Origin: Cupriavidus sp. IDO
Lineage (GTDB): Bacteria; Pseudomonadota; Gammaproteobacteria; Burkholderiales; Burkholderiaceae
Length of the DNA: 64,000 nt
Direction of reading: 5' to 3'
NCBI RefSeq assembly: GCF_000812465.1
Contig: NZ_JWMA01000044.1
Coordinates: 1 to 64,000 of the forward strand
Positions within the stretch are counted from its first letter, which is position 1. Each line of letters begins with the position of its first letter. The translations under genes were made by a program, and so were the position numbers. This document shows, one piece after another, positions 19,321 to 30,682 of this stretch. Below the pieces are notes generated by a model. That model was given only the letters and a program-made list of their open reading frames with translations. It was not told where the DNA came from and ran no database searches.

Positions 19321-19746
19321 CTACTTGTCCTATCAGCATATTTTGAGGAGTTCTATATCGCCCACCAACAGAAGGTTACGCCAGCTCCCCCAATACGCCA
19401 GAGTTCGCTACTCTCCGAGCCGGGTAGTACAGAGAGGAGCAATTCTCTTCCCCAAATATTACCCGATCCAGATGGCGTGTAGGTCGCCACGCACAAGACG
19501 AGTCTTGCCGACTTCCCAACGCGCTGCAACAATGAAGCCATTGGGGAAATCGCCGGCACTCTTTAGTGTAAAGTGCCAAGATATTCTCATTGAGAGTACG
19601 GCAGTCACCTGGACCCAGGTGGTCTCCAGGCTGCGAAGCCAACGTGGCTGCCTACCTCGCTTCGGTACTCGCTAACCGCCTTAGCGACAAGATTGATCTT
19701 GAAAGAATTTGGTGAGATACCGGAGTTACGGTAAGTCGGAGCCAGA
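19321..19746. other. Divergent intergenic region between kinase and vsr
   Basis: It carries the upstream regions of the kinase (minus strand; TATAGA and TATGCT are weak -10 candidates) and of vsr (plus strand). A minus-strand stretch near 19480-19560 reads PNGFIVAARWEVGKTRLV in one frame but is broken by stops soon after, so it may be a gene remnant. No intact gene, tRNA or clear operator was found. Confidence 0.4.
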
Positions 19747-20208
19747 ATGACGGACATCGTAGCCCGAGAGAAGCGCAGCAGGATGATGGCCGGGATCCGG
19801 GGAAAGGACACCAAGCCTGAGCTGATTGTACGAAAGGCCCTGTTTGCTGCAGGTTACCGCTTCAGACTGCACAGACGCGATCTGCCTGGTGCGCCCGATG
19901 TCGTCATGCCTGGACGCAAGGTTGCCATATTTGTCCACGGCTGTTTTTGGCATTCTCATAGCGACTGCGGTTTGGTCAAGGCGCCCGCGACAAACGCAGA
20001 GTTCTGGCGAGCCAAACTGGCTGGCAACGTCGAACGAGATTGCAGGGCCATTGCCGCGCTCCGGTCAGCGGGGTGGCGAGTGCTTGTCGTGTGGGAGTGC
20101 GCCACCAAGGGCAAGGTAGCAGGGCGACTAACGGAAAACTTGGTGGAATGGATCGCAGGGAGCAGACCTTTGGGTGAAATCCCGGCGAGTGCTCTTAGGA
20201 ACCATTGA
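19747..20208 (+). CDS. vsr: Very short patch repair endonuclease
   Basis: A protein of 153 residues, typical for Vsr. Conserved features are RMMAGIRGKDTKPE (12-25), catalytic Asp51 in GAPDVV, and FVHGCFWH (62-69) with the conserved His residues and the neighbouring Cys, followed by an Asn-containing stretch KAPATNAEFW. Vsr nicks 5' of the T in T:G mismatches that arise when 5-methylcytosine deaminates, protecting methylase target sites from mutation. It is convergent with the endonuclease and methylase genes. Its presence strengthens the reading of 21396-22397 as a cytosine-5 methylase. Confidence 0.93.
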   Translation: MTDIVAREKRSRMMAGIRGKDTKPELIVRKALFAAGYRFRLHRRDLPGAPDVVMPGRKVAIFVHGCFWHSHSDCGLVKAPATNAEFWRAKLAGNVERDCRAIAALRSAGWRVLVVWECATKGKVAGRLTENLVEWIAGSRPLGEIPASALRNH

Positions 20209-20238
20209 TACCATCCCGCCATCCAGGTGCGAAGATGC

Positions 20239-21399
20239 TTAGATTTTCTGCAGCCAGATCCTTACGTTGTCGAGGCTCCCGAACCGTTCTTTTAGTTTCG
20301 TAGCGATATCTCCCGACGACGATATGACCACCACCGGGTGGGCATCCTGAACCAATTCCTGATACGCCTGCAAGTCAAGGTAGGACGTCGTAACCAGAAT
20401 GCCGAACTGGCGATGCCTGAGGCGCGAAATGAGCCTCGAAAGAGGTTTTATCCCCACGGCGTTGTTCATGCCGTAGCATTTGGCTTCCATAGCGAAATCG
20501 ACGTCTATCGCACCGGCGCCGTGACCGATCCGATAGGTTCCCAAGGCATCCCGTCCGCCATCTCGCCAAGGGCGAGTAATTTCCCATGTCTGGATAGCCG
20601 GCATAAAAAGGCGCGCCAGCTCCATTGCGCACCGCTCGAACGCATAGGAATCTTCCTTGTAAAACTCATAAATGAGCTGCGCGTAGGCGGCAAGCTCTGG
20701 CGTTTGGGGACGCTGCTGCTGTTTGGACCTTATTACGCTGACTGGGGCTGATTTTAGCGGCGTGAATTTTCTGCCACCAACCCAATCCAGCCACGGCTTG
20801 GGGGCGTGAATGGAGCAGATTGCCTTGCCTGCTTGAATGTCTTTCACCCACGCTCTGGACACAACAGGAACGTCAAGAATGGTAAATGTAGCCTTGTAAT
20901 TTTGAAACCGAACGCCATCGCCGCTCGTCCGCCAGACGGCCACCAGATCGTCATCTGCGCCCATGCCCGCCGCGCCGGGCACCGCTAGACCAATGAACCG
21001 GACATCGCGATAGACGCCCGTGTTGCCGAAGAGAAGGATGGGCGGGAAAGTAGGGCTCTGCTGCCGTTGGTGTGCCTCGTCGAACAGATTCCTGAGCATG
21101 AGGTTTCCCTGCCGGGGGGTCTGATGCAGGTCTCCGGGGATACGATTGTCACCGTAGTAGACGAATGTACCGTTTTCGCTGTTCAGGGCGTCAGGCCAGT
21201 TCACATCCGAGAAACTGGTCTTCAAGACTAGAAGCTTTAGAGTCTTTACTTCAGGCCTTTGTCCGAGGTGGCGAAACCCCGCTCCGTTGTCGACATTCAG
21301 CAGCTTGGGTAGGGGGTCATCTGAAGAGTTTCCGTTTCTGGATCCCCCATAAACCTGGTCCACCAACAAATCGACGGTATCCAGATTTTCGTCGGTCAT
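20239..21399 (-). CDS. Mrr-type restriction endonuclease
   Basis: A protein of 386 residues with the ATG at 21399 overlapping the methylase stop (ATGA). The C-terminal half has the Mrr-like PD-(D/E)xK core: a helix with FERCAMELARLF (254-265), RDGGRDALG (279-287, Asp284), and DFAMEAKCY (301-309, Glu305 and Lys307), then ILVTTSYLDLQAYQEL. The N-terminal half (1-230) is likely the DNA-recognition part and recalls AspBHI-type enzymes, a subfamily call I hold loosely. If it is modification-dependent, it could not coexist with a methylase making its own target, so blocking by methylation is the simpler model. Translational coupling to the methylase supports a type II-like pair. Confidence 0.75.
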   Translation of the reverse strand: MTDENLDTVDLLVDQVYGGSRNGNSSDDPLPKLLNVDNGAGFRHLGQRPEVKTLKLLVLKTSFSDVNWPDALNSENGTFVYYGDNRIPGDLHQTPRQGNLMLRNLFDEAHQRQQSPTFPPILLFGNTGVYRDVRFIGLAVPGAAGMGADDDLVAVWRTSGDGVRFQNYKATFTILDVPVVSRAWVKDIQAGKAICSIHAPKPWLDWVGGRKFTPLKSAPVSVIRSKQQQRPQTPELAAYAQLIYEFYKEDSYAFERCAMELARLFMPAIQTWEITRPWRDGGRDALGTYRIGHGAGAIDVDFAMEAKCYGMNNAVGIKPLSRLISRLRHRQFGILVTTSYLDLQAYQELVQDAHPVVVISSSGDIATKLKERFGSLDNVRIWLQKI

Positions 21400-22397
21400 C
21401 GCCCCCGGCCTGCCACCTTTGGCTTCCTCACATTCTTCGCCTGTGCGGCGCTGATCCATTTAAAGATGGCGGTCATGACGTCGGAGCATACACCGTTCCC
21501 GCAAAGCTTCACTTTCTCCCTGCGACTGCCATGCGGTAGCAGATGTTCATTACCCCCGCCCATAGCGTTGAGCAGTTCGTTAGGCTGAAGCATTCTGAGG
21601 TAAGGCACCCCCTTGCGCCAAGTGACCAAGCCGAATCGATCAACGGTAGTAATCGTGCGTAGTGGCACGTCCAGCGTTTGCCAACCGCCAGCGTAGTCGG
21701 AGCCGTAGTAGACAATGATGAACGGAACATTCTTCCCGAGGGCAGCAATGGCACGCTCAGCCCGTTCTAGAGTGGCTTTCGCTCTCCCCGGCTTGTGCAG
21801 CGGGCTGGATCGATGCGGAGTTTCCCAGTCTATGATGTCTTTGGCCGTCATCGAGCGATTGCCAGCAAGAGCCAGCAGCTGCTCGCGGCTAACTGTGGAC
21901 CCTTGCTTGTCGCAGACCAGGAACATTCGCTTCCGAGCCTGGGCAGACCCAAAATCAGCTGAGTTGAGGAAAAGGTCACTGACCGTGTAGCCGAATCCTT
22001 CGATGGTCTCGACGAGTTCATTGTGTCGGTCCCATCTCTTCATTCGGTTCACGTTCTCGACGATCACCCAGCGCGGCTGCATCGACCTTATCCACGGAAC
22101 GATGCCGATCGCAGTTTCACGGCTAGACTCAGAGCCTGGTTTGGCCCCCCGCGCAATGGAATGCGACGTACATTCCGGGGAAGTCAGGAGCACGTCCGGC
22201 TTGTACCTTCGACCCAGTGCGTCCGTGTCTACGTTTTCTATGAAGTCGGTAATCACATCCGATTTGGGAAAATTGGCCTTATAAGTCTTTGTGGCCAAAT
22301 CCCACGCATCCAGCCCCAGCAACGGGATGCCTCCTCCTCGCACAGCACCTCTGGCACCAAATCCACCACCGCAAAATAGATCTACAAAGGTTGCCAT
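21396..22397 (-). CDS. DNA cytosine-5 methyltransferase
   Basis: A protein of 333 residues. Motif I FVDLFCGGGFG (4-14) binds AdoMet. The catalytic motif IV is TSPECTSHS (72-80, Cys76) instead of the usual PPCQ form. Motif VI VENV (113-116), motif VIII QARKRMFLV and motif X GNGVC are present. The target-recognition region between VIII and IX is short. It transfers methyl groups to cytosine C5 and should protect the host from the coupled endonuclease. The specificity cannot be read from the sequence. A 12-bp palindrome lies just upstream of the start and may autoregulate it. Confidence 0.88.
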   Translation of the reverse strand: MATFVDLFCGGGFGARGAVRGGGIPLLGLDAWDLATKTYKANFPKSDVITDFIENVDTDALGRRYKPDVLLTSPECTSHSIARGAKPGSESSRETAIGIVPWIRSMQPRWVIVENVNRMKRWDRHNELVETIEGFGYTVSDLFLNSADFGSAQARKRMFLVCDKQGSTVSREQLLALAGNRSMTAKDIIDWETPHRSSPLHKPGRAKATLERAERAIAALGKNVPFIIVYYGSDYAGGWQTLDVPLRTITTVDRFGLVTWRKGVPYLRMLQPNELLNAMGGGNEHLLPHGSRREKVKLCGNGVCSDVMTAIFKWISAAQAKNVRKPKVAGRGR

Positions 22398-22406
22398 TTT
22401 GGTCTT

Positions 22407-22418
22407 CTAACGCGTTAG
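22407..22418. promoter_or_regulatory. 12-bp palindrome at the methylase start
   Basis: CTAACGCGTTAG is a perfect palindrome ending about 10 bp before the methylase ATG at 22397. The position overlaps the expected ribosome binding site, so a protein bound there could block transcription or translation. Methylase self-repression is one option. Confidence 0.45.
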
Positions 22419-22720
22419 CTTGTGCGACATTTGCGACCCGGGGAGCCTTTCTTCCCCACTTTCGGGCTGCGGGTAGACTACCAGGTTTGCGCTTGCTTCA
22501 CCAGGCCGACCAGCCAACCGTTGCGCAACGGAACACTCGTTCGCTTTTGCCCTGAGGACCAATCCATGGACACCCAGCGCCGGCAGGAGCTCTGATACGC
22601 CCAGTAAGGACTCCTGCCACGCTCGCAAGTTGCCGCCGCTGACGAGTCTTCAGAGAGGTCGGTATAGGCTGGCGCAGGTCAGATCCGCTTACAAGAGGGT
22701 TACACAACCCCAGAAAACGG

Positions 22721-22755
22721 CAAAGGGTTACAAGCCAATGGCTTGTAACCCTTTG
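22721..22755. terminator. 35-bp perfect palindrome, terminator-like
   Basis: Arms 22721-22737 and 22739-22755 are 17-bp exact reverse complements around one central base. Read on the minus strand it lies 7 nt after the CCA end of the tRNA fragment and is followed by CCGTTTTC. A tRNA terminator is the simplest explanation; the lack of a long T run leaves a recombination-site role possible. Confidence 0.6.
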
Positions 22756-22762
22756 ATTTCAT

Positions 22763-22810
22763 TGGTGCCGGCTGCAGGACTCGAACCCGCCACCTGATGA
22801 TTACAAATCA
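22763..22810 (-). tRNA. tRNA-Thr(UGU), 3' half only (attachment-site-like remnant)
   Basis: On the minus strand this reads the anticodon loop TTTGTAA (UGU anticodon), the 3' anticodon stem TCATC, the T-arm GCGGGTTCGAGTCCTGC, the acceptor strand AGCCGGC and an encoded ACCA end. The 5' half is missing: upstream bases do not pair with the anticodon stem, and no D-arm or GCCGGCT acceptor strand exists nearby. Truncation at the anticodon loop is the hallmark of tyrosine-integrase attachment sites. It cannot be a functional tRNA. The intact copy is not in this window. Confidence 0.8.
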
Positions 22811-22855
22811 ATGGAAGTGGCTTTGACGTTGTACCTGCGATAAGTGCTGCACGCC

Positions 22856-22920
22856 AGTCCAGCTAATTCTGGATTTCCAGTCCAGCAAAAGCGATCGTAG
22901 TCCGGCTAATTCCGGTTTCC
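22856..22920. repeat. Two hairpin repeats with compensating changes
   Basis: Units AGTCCAGCTAATTCTGGA plus TTTCC (22856-22878) and AGTCCGGCTAATTCCGG plus TTTCC (22899-22920) are near-identical. Where they differ, both stem sides change (CCAG/CTGG against CCGG/CCGG), so pairing around the AATT core is kept. They lie within 80 bp of the gyrB stop. They may be a terminator pair, recombinase arm sites or an ancient insertion-sequence end. Confidence 0.6.
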
Positions 22921-22935
22921 TACAGCTACACAAGA

Positions 22936-25683
<2,748 letters not shown>

Positions 25684-26799
25684 TCAGATGCGCATCGGCA
25701 TGACGACGTACTTGAAGTTGTCGTCTTCCGGCACAGTGATCAGCGCACTCGAATTCGAGTCGCCGAGGCTGACCTGCACTTGCTCGCTCTTGAGGTTGGC
25801 AAGCACGTCGAGCAGGTAGGTCACGTTGAAGCCGATATCGAGCGCGTCGCCCGAGTAATCGAGTTCCAGCTCTTCCTGCGCCTCTTCCTGGTCGGCGTTG
25901 GTGGAGCTGATCTTGAGCATGTGCGTATCGAGGATGCAGCGCACGCCCTTGAATTTGTCGGTGGTCAGGATCGCGGTGCGTTGCAGCGCCTGCTGCAGCT
26001 TGATGCGATCAATGGCGAAGGCGTTCTTGTAGCCCTTCGGGATCACGCGCTGGAAGTCCGGGAACTTGCCTTCCACCAGCTTGGAGATCAGCTCGATGTT
26101 GGCGAAGGTGAACTTGACCTGGTTGGCGGCCAGCTGCACCTGCACGGGATCATCGTTGTCTTCGAGCAGGCGTTGCAGCTCCAGGATGGTCTTGCGCGGG
26201 ATGATGACTTCCTGGCGTGCGCCCACGCCGGCAGCTTCGTGCTCGAGCTCAACGCCGCAGTACGCCAGGCGGTGGCCGTCGGTGGCAACTGCCATGACCT
26301 TCTTGCCGTCCACCACCAGCAGCATGCCGTTCAGGTAGTAACGGATGTCTTGCTGCGCCATGGCGAAGTGGACCATTGCCAGCAGGTGCTTGAAGGTCTT
26401 CTGCGGCAGGCTGACGCTGGCGTTGAATTCGCTGGCTTCGGCCACGGTCGGGAATTCTTCGGCGGCAAGCGTCTGCAGTGCGAAGCGGCTCTTGCCGGAC
26501 TGCACGGTCATGCGCTTGTCGTTGAGCGACAGGGCTACGTCGCCGTCGGGCATCGCGCGCAGGATGTCGAGCAGCTTGCGCGCGGCCACGGTGGTGGCAA
26601 CGCTGTCACTGCCAACGCCGCATTCGGCGTGGGTGGTGATCTGGATCTCGATGTCGGTCGAGAGGAAGGAAACGTTCGACCCGGACTTTCGAATCAGCAG
26701 ATTGGCCAGGATCGGGAGGGTGTGGCGGCGCTCCACGATGCCGCTCACGATTTGCAGCGGACGCAGCAGGTTGTCTCGCGAGGTTTTGACCAATTGCAT
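25684..26799 (-). CDS. dnaN: DNA polymerase III sliding clamp (beta subunit)
   Basis: A protein of 371 residues, standard for the beta clamp. The start MQLVKTSRDNLLRPL at 26799 is the family's N-terminus; an in-frame ATG at 26844 would add 15 non-conserved residues. Three clamp domains are present, and the C-terminus VVMPMRI is the conserved (M)PMR(L/I) end that forms the protein-binding cleft. It tethers polymerase III and other partners to DNA. It lies between dnaA and gyrB as in most bacteria. Confidence 0.98.
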   Translation of the reverse strand: MQLVKTSRDNLLRPLQIVSGIVERRHTLPILANLLIRKSGSNVSFLSTDIEIQITTHAECGVGSDSVATTVAARKLLDILRAMPDGDVALSLNDKRMTVQSGKSRFALQTLAAEEFPTVAEASEFNASVSLPQKTFKHLLAMVHFAMAQQDIRYYLNGMLLVVDGKKVMAVATDGHRLAYCGVELEHEAAGVGARQEVIIPRKTILELQRLLEDNDDPVQVQLAANQVKFTFANIELISKLVEGKFPDFQRVIPKGYKNAFAIDRIKLQQALQRTAILTTDKFKGVRCILDTHMLKISSTNADQEEAQEELELDYSGDALDIGFNVTYLLDVLANLKSEQVQVSLGDSNSSALITVPEDDNFKYVVMPMRI

Positions 26800-27166
26800 T
26801 GAATTTATCCTTCGTCGTTTGTAGTCGGCGACCGCAGAACGCAAACAACTCCAAATTCACTTAGGAATCAAGGAGTTAATATGCCATTGTACCAAGGATA
26901 AGCCGCTGCGGTGAAGCGGGGCGCGACCGGCCGGGGCGGAAGGTGTGCACAAAAAGCCACGATCCGCGTGCTGCACTTGGCCATCTCGTCCCGACTCACC
27001 GCAAAGCCTTATCTGTGGCCGCTTCACGGGAAATCCCGCGGGCAATGCTCTGGCGATGCTGACGTTGTTTCCAGGCGTCCGGCTTCCCGTGACGCGTACC
27101 CTACAGTATGCCAGCCTCGAGGGGCCGGCTTCCAAAATCCACAATCCCCCGAATGTGGCTTCGGGA
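26800..27166. other. dnaA-dnaN intergenic region
   Basis: A 367-bp interval with no gene. It contains TGTGCACAA (26944-26952), a degenerate DnaA box, and TTATCTGTGG near 27008. Both are too weak to call an origin here. The dnaN promoter probably lies in the last 150 bp before 26799. Confidence 0.45.
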
Positions 27167-28852
27167 TCAGCCTTTCAGCGTCTGCTCCAGCACGTGCAGC
27201 TCGTGATTCAACTGCGCATCCTTGCTGCGTTCGTCGGCGATCTTGCGCACGGCGTGCAGCACGGTGGTGTGGTCTCGCCCGCCGAATAGCTCGCCGATCT
27301 CCGGCAGGCTCTTCTGCGTGAGTTCCTTGGCCAGGTACATCGCGATCTGGCGCGGCCGTGCAATATTGGCAGGCCGCTTTTTCGAGTACATGTCAGCGAC
27401 CTTGATGTTGTAGAAATCGGCACAGGTCTTCTGGATGTTCTCGACCGAGATCTGGCGGTTCTGCACGGTCAGCAGATCCTTCAGCGCCTCGCGCGTGACC
27501 TCGATGGTAATGTCCTTGCCGTGGAAGTTCGAGAACGCCAGGATCTTGCGCAGCGCGCCTTCCAGCTCGCGCACGTTGGAGCGCAGGTGCTTGGCGACGA
27601 AGAACGCCACCTCTTCCGGCACGCTCACGTTCTCGGCGGCGGCCTTCTTCATCAGAATGGCCACGCGCATTTCCAGCTCGGGCGGCTCGATGGCCACGGT
27701 CAGGCCGGAGTCGAAGCGCGAGATCAGGCGATCGTCAATGCCGGTGATTTCCTTCGGGTAGGTATCGCTGGTGATGATCACCTGCGCCCGGTTGGCAATC
27801 AGGGCCTCGAAGGCGTAGAAGAACTCTTCCTGCGTGCGGTTCTTGCCGGAGAAGAACTGAATATCGTCGATGAGCAGCAGGTCCAGCGAGTGGTAGTACC
27901 GCTTGAACTCGTCGAACGCCTTGCGCTGGTACGCCTTCACCACGTCCGACACGTACTGCTCGGCATGGATGTAGCGGATGCGGGCGCGCGGGTTCTCCAG
28001 CAGCATGAAGTTGCCGATGGCGTGGATCAGGTGGGTCTTGCCCAGGCCGACGCCGCCATACAGATACAGCGGGTTGTACGACTTGCCCGGATTGTTGGCC
28101 ACCTGGATCGCAGCGGCGCGGGCGAGCTGGTTGGCCTTGCCGGTCACGAAGTTGTCGAACGTCAGGATCGGGTTCAGGCGCGAGCGCTCATGGACCGTAT
28201 CGTTCTGCTGGTTGCCGCCCGGGCCTTGCTGCGGCTGGTTCGCTGGCTGCTGCTGCGGCGGGCGGTACGAGCGGGCGCTGGCTTCGGCCGGGTCCATGTG
28301 GACCACGTCGATGTCGGCGCCGTCCCCGCCATGCTGGCCGCCCTGGTGGCCAGGCTGCGGACGCCCGGGGTAGGGCGCCTGCGCCGGCGCGTAGCCGGGC
28401 TGGCCGCCGCGCGTGGGGTACTCGGCATAGCCAGTGGCAGGTCCTTGCTGGGCAAACTGCTGCCCCATCGGCTGGCCGCCGGGATAGCCCTGCATGCCCG
28501 TACCCGGTGCTGCGTGACCGTCGTGACCGCCGGCCGGCATCATGCCCGGCTGGCCACCCATGCCGCCCGCGTTGGGCTGCGAGTATGCGGCTGCACGGCC
28601 GGACGCCACGGGATCCAGGACAAAGTGAACGCTGACCTCAGCTTCCCAGTACTCGCAGGCGAGGGCAGTAATGCGCCCCGAAAATTGGCTCTTGACCCAG
28701 TCCAGCTTGAAGCGGTTCGGCGCGGCAATGCGCAGCGCGTGCGCTTCCTCGTCGAACGCGACGGGCGCCAGCGGCTTGATCCAGGTCTTGAACTGTTGCG
28801 GCGTCAGCTCGCGCTCGAGTTGCGCGGCTGCCGCCTGCCAAAAATCTTGCAT
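27167..28852 (-). CDS. dnaA: Chromosomal replication initiator DnaA
   Basis: A protein of 561 residues starting [16 protein letters not shown] at 28852; the upstream in-frame ATGs precede the conserved N-terminus. Domain I covers about 1-85. Domain II (about 90-210) is an extra-long Gly/Gln/Pro-rich linker. Domain III has Walker [12 protein letters not shown], Walker [10 protein letters not shown] and the arginine-finger box [10 protein letters not shown]. Domain IV carries the DNA-binding signature [15 protein letters not shown]. It binds DnaA boxes and melts oriC. No clear Shine-Dalgarno sequence precedes the start. The length exceeds E. coli DnaA by about 95 residues, all in the linker. 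Confidence 0.98.
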   Translation of the reverse strand: MQDFWQAAAAQLERELTPQQFKTWIKPLAPVAFDEEAHALRIAAPNRFKLDWVKSQFSGRITALACEYWEAEVSVHFVLDPVASGRAAAYSQPNAGGMGGQPGMMPAGGHDGHAAPGTGMQGYPGGQPMGQQFAQQGPATGYAEYPTRGGQPGYAPAQAPYPGRPQPGHQGGQHGGDGADIDVVHMDPAEASARSYRPPQQQPANQPQQGPGGNQQNDTVHERSRLNPILTFDNFVTGKANQLARAAAIQVANNPGKSYNPLYLYGGVGLGKTHLIHAIGNFMLLENPRARIRYIHAEQYVSDVVKAYQRKAFDEFKRYYHSLDLLLIDDIQFFSGKNRTQEEFFYAFEALIANRAQVIITSDTYPKEITGIDDRLISRFDSGLTVAIEPPELEMRVAILMKKAAAENVSVPEEVAFFVAKHLRSNVRELEGALRKILAFSNFHGKDITIEVTREALKDLLTVQNRQISVENIQKTCADFYNIKVADMYSKKRPANIARPRQIAMYLAKELTQKSLPEIGELFGGRDHTTVLHAVRKIADERSKDAQLNHELHVLEQTLKG

Positions 28853-29641
28853 TGTTTGTGTTTTAGTAATTCGCGCCCCCGGGCGCGCCACGGATTGCAT
28901 GTGCATCTGGTCAATCCGGGCCCGCCTGCCTGCCGTACTGAGAATCGGTGCTGGCAAGCAGCCTCCCCGGCAACCATGCCGCTGCCAACGAACCGGCTGG
29001 TCCGTCGCATCTGCATGCGGTTAACTGAGGAGGGGGCCCGGGTTGCGCCTGCGCCACGCAGCCCGTGTTGTGTTTGGAGCCGGATTGTACCCCCGGGGTT
29101 AAGTTATCCACAAAGGATAAGTCTGTGGATAACTTGTGCAAATGCAGTGGATTGATGTGCACAACCCCTGATGTGGCGCGGCTTTGCGGGTAGGCGAAAC
29201 CACCGAAAATTCAGCCAAAACAGCGGGTTCGGCGGAATTTGCTGCACCCGCACATTAGGAAAACGTCACGTCAATTTATTCACCGGCCACTGTGGACAAT
29301 GGACCACCGAGGCACGCAGGCAGGTGTCGCAATTGTGCCCGGCCACGCAGAACGCGGCCTTGACACGCTTCTCGAAAATCAGTTAAATGGCGGGTTCTGC
29401 GATGCGGCAGGGGATCACGTATGCGCATCGCCGGGTCTGGCCTGTCCGTGCCGTCCGCGCCCGCAGGCCTTGGCCTGCAACGCGCGCCAATCGGCCGGCA
29501 GCAAGACAGAACCAGAATCGTCGGCAACGCCGCTGCGTTATCCAATGTCAGCGGCAGCCCCATGCGAACCATACGCGGCGGCCACTGCACCCCGGCACCG
29601 GCCGGAGCCAGGGCGAGCCCAGATCAACCAGAGAGTGCAAC
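28853..29641. other. Putative oriC region between dnaA and rpmH
   Basis: This 789-bp divergent interval has two consensus DnaA boxes: TTATCCACA on plus at 29104-29112, and on minus at 29124-29132. A TTGTCCACA variant lies on minus at 29291-29299, and a weaker TTGTGCACA on minus at 29156-29164. The stretch 29190-29285 is AT-richer than the surroundings and could be the unwinding element. It also contains the dnaA and rpmH promoters. oriC next to dnaA/rpmH is the usual arrangement in related bacteria. GC-skew analysis would confirm it. Confidence 0.7.
29104..29132. promoter_or_regulatory. Pair of inverted consensus DnaA boxes
   Basis: TTATCCACA (29104-29112, plus) and its reverse complement TGTGGATAA (29124-29132) face each other with an 11-bp gap. 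The pair lies about 250 bp upstream of the dnaA start and could serve both origin firing and dnaA autoregulation. Confidence 0.85.
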
Positions 29642-29776
29642 ATGAAACGTACCTACCAACCTTCCGTTACCCGCCGCAAGCGTACCCACGGTTTCCGTGT
29701 CCGCATGAAGACCCGTGGCGGCCGTGCCGTCATCAACGCTCGTCGCGCCAAGGGCCGCAAGCGCCTGGCAATCTAA
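29642..29776 (+). CDS. rpmH: 50S ribosomal protein L34
   Basis: A protein of 44 residues: MKRTYQPS start, [12 protein letters not shown] core and a KGRKRLAI end, all diagnostic of L34. The ATG at 29642 follows AGAGTG. L34 is part of the large ribosomal subunit. It starts the plus-strand rpmH-rnpA-yidD-yidC-mnmE order that diverges from dnaA. Confidence 0.98.
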   Translation: MKRTYQPSVTRRKRTHGFRVRMKTRGGRAVINARRAKGRKRLAI

Positions 29777-29870
29777 GGGCCGGGCGACCGGCCTGAACGG
29801 CGCATCCGGTGGCGGTTGCCTGCAACCGCACCAGGAAGCGCCTGTTCTTGCCAATCGCCTCGCCTTCAGG

Positions 29871-30359
29871 ATGGCCGGTAGCTTGCCGCAAGGCGCAGTG
29901 TTCCCGCTAGCTTTGCACAGCGTGACTACCCATGCCTTTCCCAAAGCCGCGAGGCTCACAAAGACGGATGAGTTTTCATCCGTTTTTGCTTTGCGGCCCC
30001 GGCGGCGCAGTCCGCATTTCGTGCTCTACGTGCGCGCCAACGGCCGGCCTGAAGCCCGCCTCGGCGTGGTAGTGGGCAAGAAGTTCGCGCCGCGCGCCGC
30101 CGAGCGCAACCTGGTGAAGCGCATGGCACGCGAATTGTTCCGCCAGCGGCAGGACGAACTGGCCGGCCGCGATATTTTGCTGCGGCTGCAGACAAAGTTC
30201 CCGCGGACGGAATTTGCGAGCCGCGCGGCGGTCCGACGGGCATGCCTGGCGGAAATCACCGGCCTGCTGGAGGTTGCGGCCAGGCCGCTGCCCAATCCAC
30301 CAGCGCCGCCGGCCCCGCCGCCTGCTCCGCAAAGCCAGCCCCCGGGCCTTCCGGCCTGA
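29871..30359 (+). CDS. rnpA: Ribonuclease P protein component
   Basis: The conserved core begins at [17 protein letters not shown] and includes the RNA-binding signature [15 protein letters not shown] and a [10 protein letters not shown] strand. RnpA helps the RNase P RNA mature tRNA 5' ends. The start is uncertain: ATG 29871 gives 162 residues, and GTG 29922 gives 145 and begins right at the conserved part. Neither has a strong Shine-Dalgarno sequence. The C-terminus has an unusual Pro/Ala-rich tail of about 25 residues that typical RnpA lacks. It is 13 bp upstream of yidD. Confidence 0.93.
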   Translation: MAGSLPQGAVFPLALHSVTTHAFPKAARLTKTDEFSSVFALRPRRRSPHFVLYVRANGRPEARLGVVVGKKFAPRAAERNLVKRMARELFRQRQDELAGRDILLRLQTKFPRTEFASRAAVRRACLAEITGLLEVAARPLPNPPAPPAPPPAPQSQPPGLPA

Positions 30360-30372
30360 CCGCCCCGCCGCC

Positions 30373-30660
30373 ATGAAGCGAATCCTGCTTGTCCTGCTGC
30401 GCATCTACAAGATCGCCCTGAGTCCGTACCTGGGCTCGCAGTGCCGCTTCGAGCCGACCTGTTCCGACTACGCGCGCGACGCCGTCATCCGTCATGGCGC
30501 CGCGCGCGGCTCCTGGATGGCCGCCTGCCGGCTGTGCCGTTGCCATCCTTTCGCACAGGGCGGGTATGATCCCGTGCCTGAGGCGGGGAAGCCCGCTGCA
30601 CATGCCTCCCGCCCCGCGCCAGGCCAACCGCCTGTCACGATCCGGCTTCCCAGACCCTGA
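30373..30660 (+). CDS. yidD: Membrane protein insertion efficiency factor YidD
   Basis: A protein of 95 residues. The signature [19 protein letters not shown] is followed by [18 protein letters not shown], with the amphipathic N-terminal helix [20 protein letters not shown]. YidD is a peripheral inner-membrane protein that assists YidC-dependent insertion. It sits between rnpA and yidC, 22 bp ahead of the latter, as in most bacteria. The last 25 residues are variable and Pro-rich. Confidence 0.96.
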   Translation: MKRILLVLLRIYKIALSPYLGSQCRFEPTCSDYARDAVIRHGAARGSWMAACRLCRCHPFAQGGYDPVPEAGKPAAHASRPAPGQPPVTIRLPRP

Positions 30661-30682
30661 TTTCCTCCGACCACAGCGAGAC

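Larger units (their letters stand above)
22398..22935. other. Island/gyrB junction region
   Basis: These 538 bp hold no convincing protein gene. They contain the methylase promoter area with palindrome CTAACGCGTTAG (22407-22418), a 35-bp palindrome (22721-22755), a truncated tRNA-Thr (22763-22810), and two related hairpin units (22856-22878 and 22899-22920) just after the gyrB stop. The density of recombination-type features marks this as an insertion junction. Confidence 0.7.

Noticed and set aside
22407-22628. A 73-residue minus-strand frame upstream of the methylase as a controller protein
   Set aside because: No helix-turn-helix pattern, no ribosome binding site, and it overlaps the likely promoter region.
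22811-22935. A complete tRNA upstream of the 3' fragment
   Set aside because: No D-arm, no 5' acceptor strand and no matching anticodon-stem bases exist there.
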